From an uncultured bacterium (lineage in GTDB: Bacteria; Bacillota_I; Bacilli_A; RF39; UBA660): DNA of 44,031 nucleotides. Positions 43,509 through 44,031 of the stretch are shown piece after piece; position 1 is the stretch's first letter; the number at the start of each line of letters is the position of its first letter. The notes under the pieces are model-generated. The model was not told where the DNA came from, made no database searches, and was given only the letters and a program-made list of their open reading frames with translations. The position numbers and the translations under genes are program-made. Location of the stretch: the NCBI GenBank assembly GCA_949291455.1, contig CASEVQ010000011.1:1-44031 (forward strand), read 5' to 3'.

Positions 43509-43709
43509 TTATTTGTAGGTGGACCACAAATTTTTGTTCAAATTTCTGATAATATAATTTTGAATCAATGGGGTTCATATATGCAAATTGCAGCTGGTAG
43601 TTTTATCAACATTACTAATGTTGATGATATGTATGGTATTTCTCAAAGAGATTTTGAAGATACATATAAATTTACTGACGAATTAGAAAAAAAAGTACCT
43701 AAATTATAA
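43509..43709 (+). pseudogene. Orphan C-terminal gene remnant
   Basis: An open frame runs from just after TAA 43506-43508 to TAA 43707-43709 with protein-like content: GGPQIFVQISDN, QWGSYMQIAAGS, then NVDDMYGISQRDFEDTY and a charged C-terminus. There is no ATG or ribosome binding site at its 5' end; the first ATG, at 43581, would give only 42 aa. Upstream, 43240-43500 is stop-rich but has further coding-like scraps in another frame (FQTGNLSEKV at 43381-43410). The best reading is the 3' end of a decayed or truncated gene. I do not recognise the parent family. A hairpin with T-run follows the stop, as behind a real gene. Confidence 0.55.
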
Positions 43710-43712
43710 TCA

Positions 43713-43776
43713 AAAAAAGTCATGTCAACTTTTGTAGAAATAAAGTTTCAATCAAATTGTTGATAGACTTTTTTAT
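43713..43776 (+). terminator. Long hairpin with T-run after the gene remnant
   Basis: AAAAAAGTC (43713-43721) pairs with GACTTTTTT (43766-43774) and an inner TCAAC (43725-43729) pairs with GTTGA (43759-43763). It looks like a terminator of the former gene. Confidence 0.6.
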
Positions 43777-43854
43777 AAAAAAACATAGATAAAATAAAAG
43801 TATAATTTTATTTGTTTTATACTTTTATATAGTCAGTAATATATATATATTAAA

Positions 43855-43871
43855 AGTCGATTAATTCGACT
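43855..43871 (-). terminator. Terminator of the tRNA-Thr gene
   Basis: On the minus strand AGTCGA-ATTAA-TCGACT forms a 6-bp hairpin followed by TTTAATA, 13 nt beyond the CCA end of the tRNA. Confidence 0.65.
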
Positions 43872-43883
43872 AATTTCTTTATA

Positions 43884-43957
43884 TGGTGCCGAATGCCGGG
43901 ATTGAACTGGCCTCTAGTCATTACCAATGACTTGTTTTACCACTAAACTAAATCGGC
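43884..43957 (-). tRNA. trnT: tRNA-Thr (anticodon GGU), CCA encoded
   Basis: The 74-nt minus-strand sequence folds as a cloverleaf: acceptor GCCGATT/ATTCGGC, D-arm GTTT-AGTGGTA-AAAC, anticodon arm AGTCA-TTGGTAA-TGACT and T-arm GCCAG-TTCAATC-CCGGC. It ends in discriminator A and an encoded CCA. The anticodon is GGU (plus-strand 43923-43925), reading ACC and ACU. Two stem positions are unpaired: U6-U67 in the acceptor and an A-C pair in the T-stem. Both a promoter and a terminator flank it, so it is probably expressed. It would be the ligand sensed by the thrS T-box. Confidence 0.93.
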
Positions 43958-43970
43958 AAGTTATGTAAAT

Positions 43971-43999
43971 ATTTTAACAATATTAAATATTTTTGTAAA
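43971..43999 (-). promoter_or_regulatory. Promoter of tRNA-Thr
   Basis: On the minus strand TTTACA (43994-43999), a 17-nt spacer and TAAAAT (43971-43976) end 13 nt before the first base of the tRNA. Confidence 0.7.
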
Positions 44000-44031
44000 A
44001 TATTTTATAGTAATAATTTAATAATTTTTTA

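Noticed and set aside
1-44031. CRISPR array, insertion sequence or prophage
   Set aside because: I found no regularly spaced repeats, transposase, integrase or structural phage genes. The only near repeats are the prepilin heads, the LRR units and one 18-bp duplication.

Overview
The window comes from a very AT-rich, standard-code, walled bacterium of the Bacillota/Mycoplasmatota side of the tree. Its genes look most like those of the reduced, uncultured gut Bacilli near the Mollicutes, but I cannot place it more precisely by eye. The evidence is Shine-Dalgarno-led genes with TAA-biased stops, Trp encoded as TGG with TGA used as a stop in several genes, two T-box leaders, a glmS ribozyme, AddAB instead of RecBCD, RecD2, and a short cell-wall cluster (mraZ-rsmH-ftsL-pbp).

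Layout. 1-1.4 kb: an anchored protein of unknown function and an ankyrin-repeat protein. 1.4-4.9 kb: miaB and, convergent to it, glmS preceded by its self-cleaving ribozyme. 5.0-7.8 kb: a threonine T-box, a ThrRS that lacks the usual N-terminal TGS domain, and an anchored unknown. 7.8-8.3 kb: intergenic. 8.3-11.2 kb: a surface module made of a prepilin-like protein with a BspA-type leucine-rich-repeat domain and a DUF4874/DUF4832-type TIM-barrel membrane protein. 11.2-15.1 kb: the division cluster, with three 10-bp-phased MraZ boxes. 15.1-18.5 kb: def, a tiny YjcZ-like membrane protein, recD2 and a 51-aa TTG-start protein. 18.6-20.1 kb: a second prepilin/LRR gene broken by an in-frame TGA. 20.3-21.4 kb: a double-rubredoxin protein coupled to an atypical ferredoxin. 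21.4-25.1 kb: a phenylalanine T-box and pheST. 25.2-26.7 kb: a WXG100/LXG-like protein with an NlpC/P60-like enzyme domain, a candidate type VII secretion substrate. 26.7-31.7 kb: ruvAB, two unknown genes, queA and a GHL10-type glycoside hydrolase-like protein. 31.8-37.3 kb: addB-addA. 37.4-42.6 kb: an AI-2E-family transporter, a P-loop kinase fused in frame to Cmk, and alaS. 42.7-44.0 kb: a small helical protein behind a hairpin that contains its ribosome binding site, a decayed gene remnant and a tRNA-Thr.

Most of the window is informational housekeeping: tRNA charging and modification, recombination repair, deformylation and cell-wall synthesis. Much of it is under visible cis-RNA or operator control (ribozyme, two T-boxes, MraZ boxes). 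The accessory interest lies in the surface and secretion genes (two prepilin/LRR proteins, two TIM-barrel exoproteins, the WXG-like effector), in the kinase-Cmk fusion and in the redox pair. There is no CRISPR array, insertion sequence or prophage.
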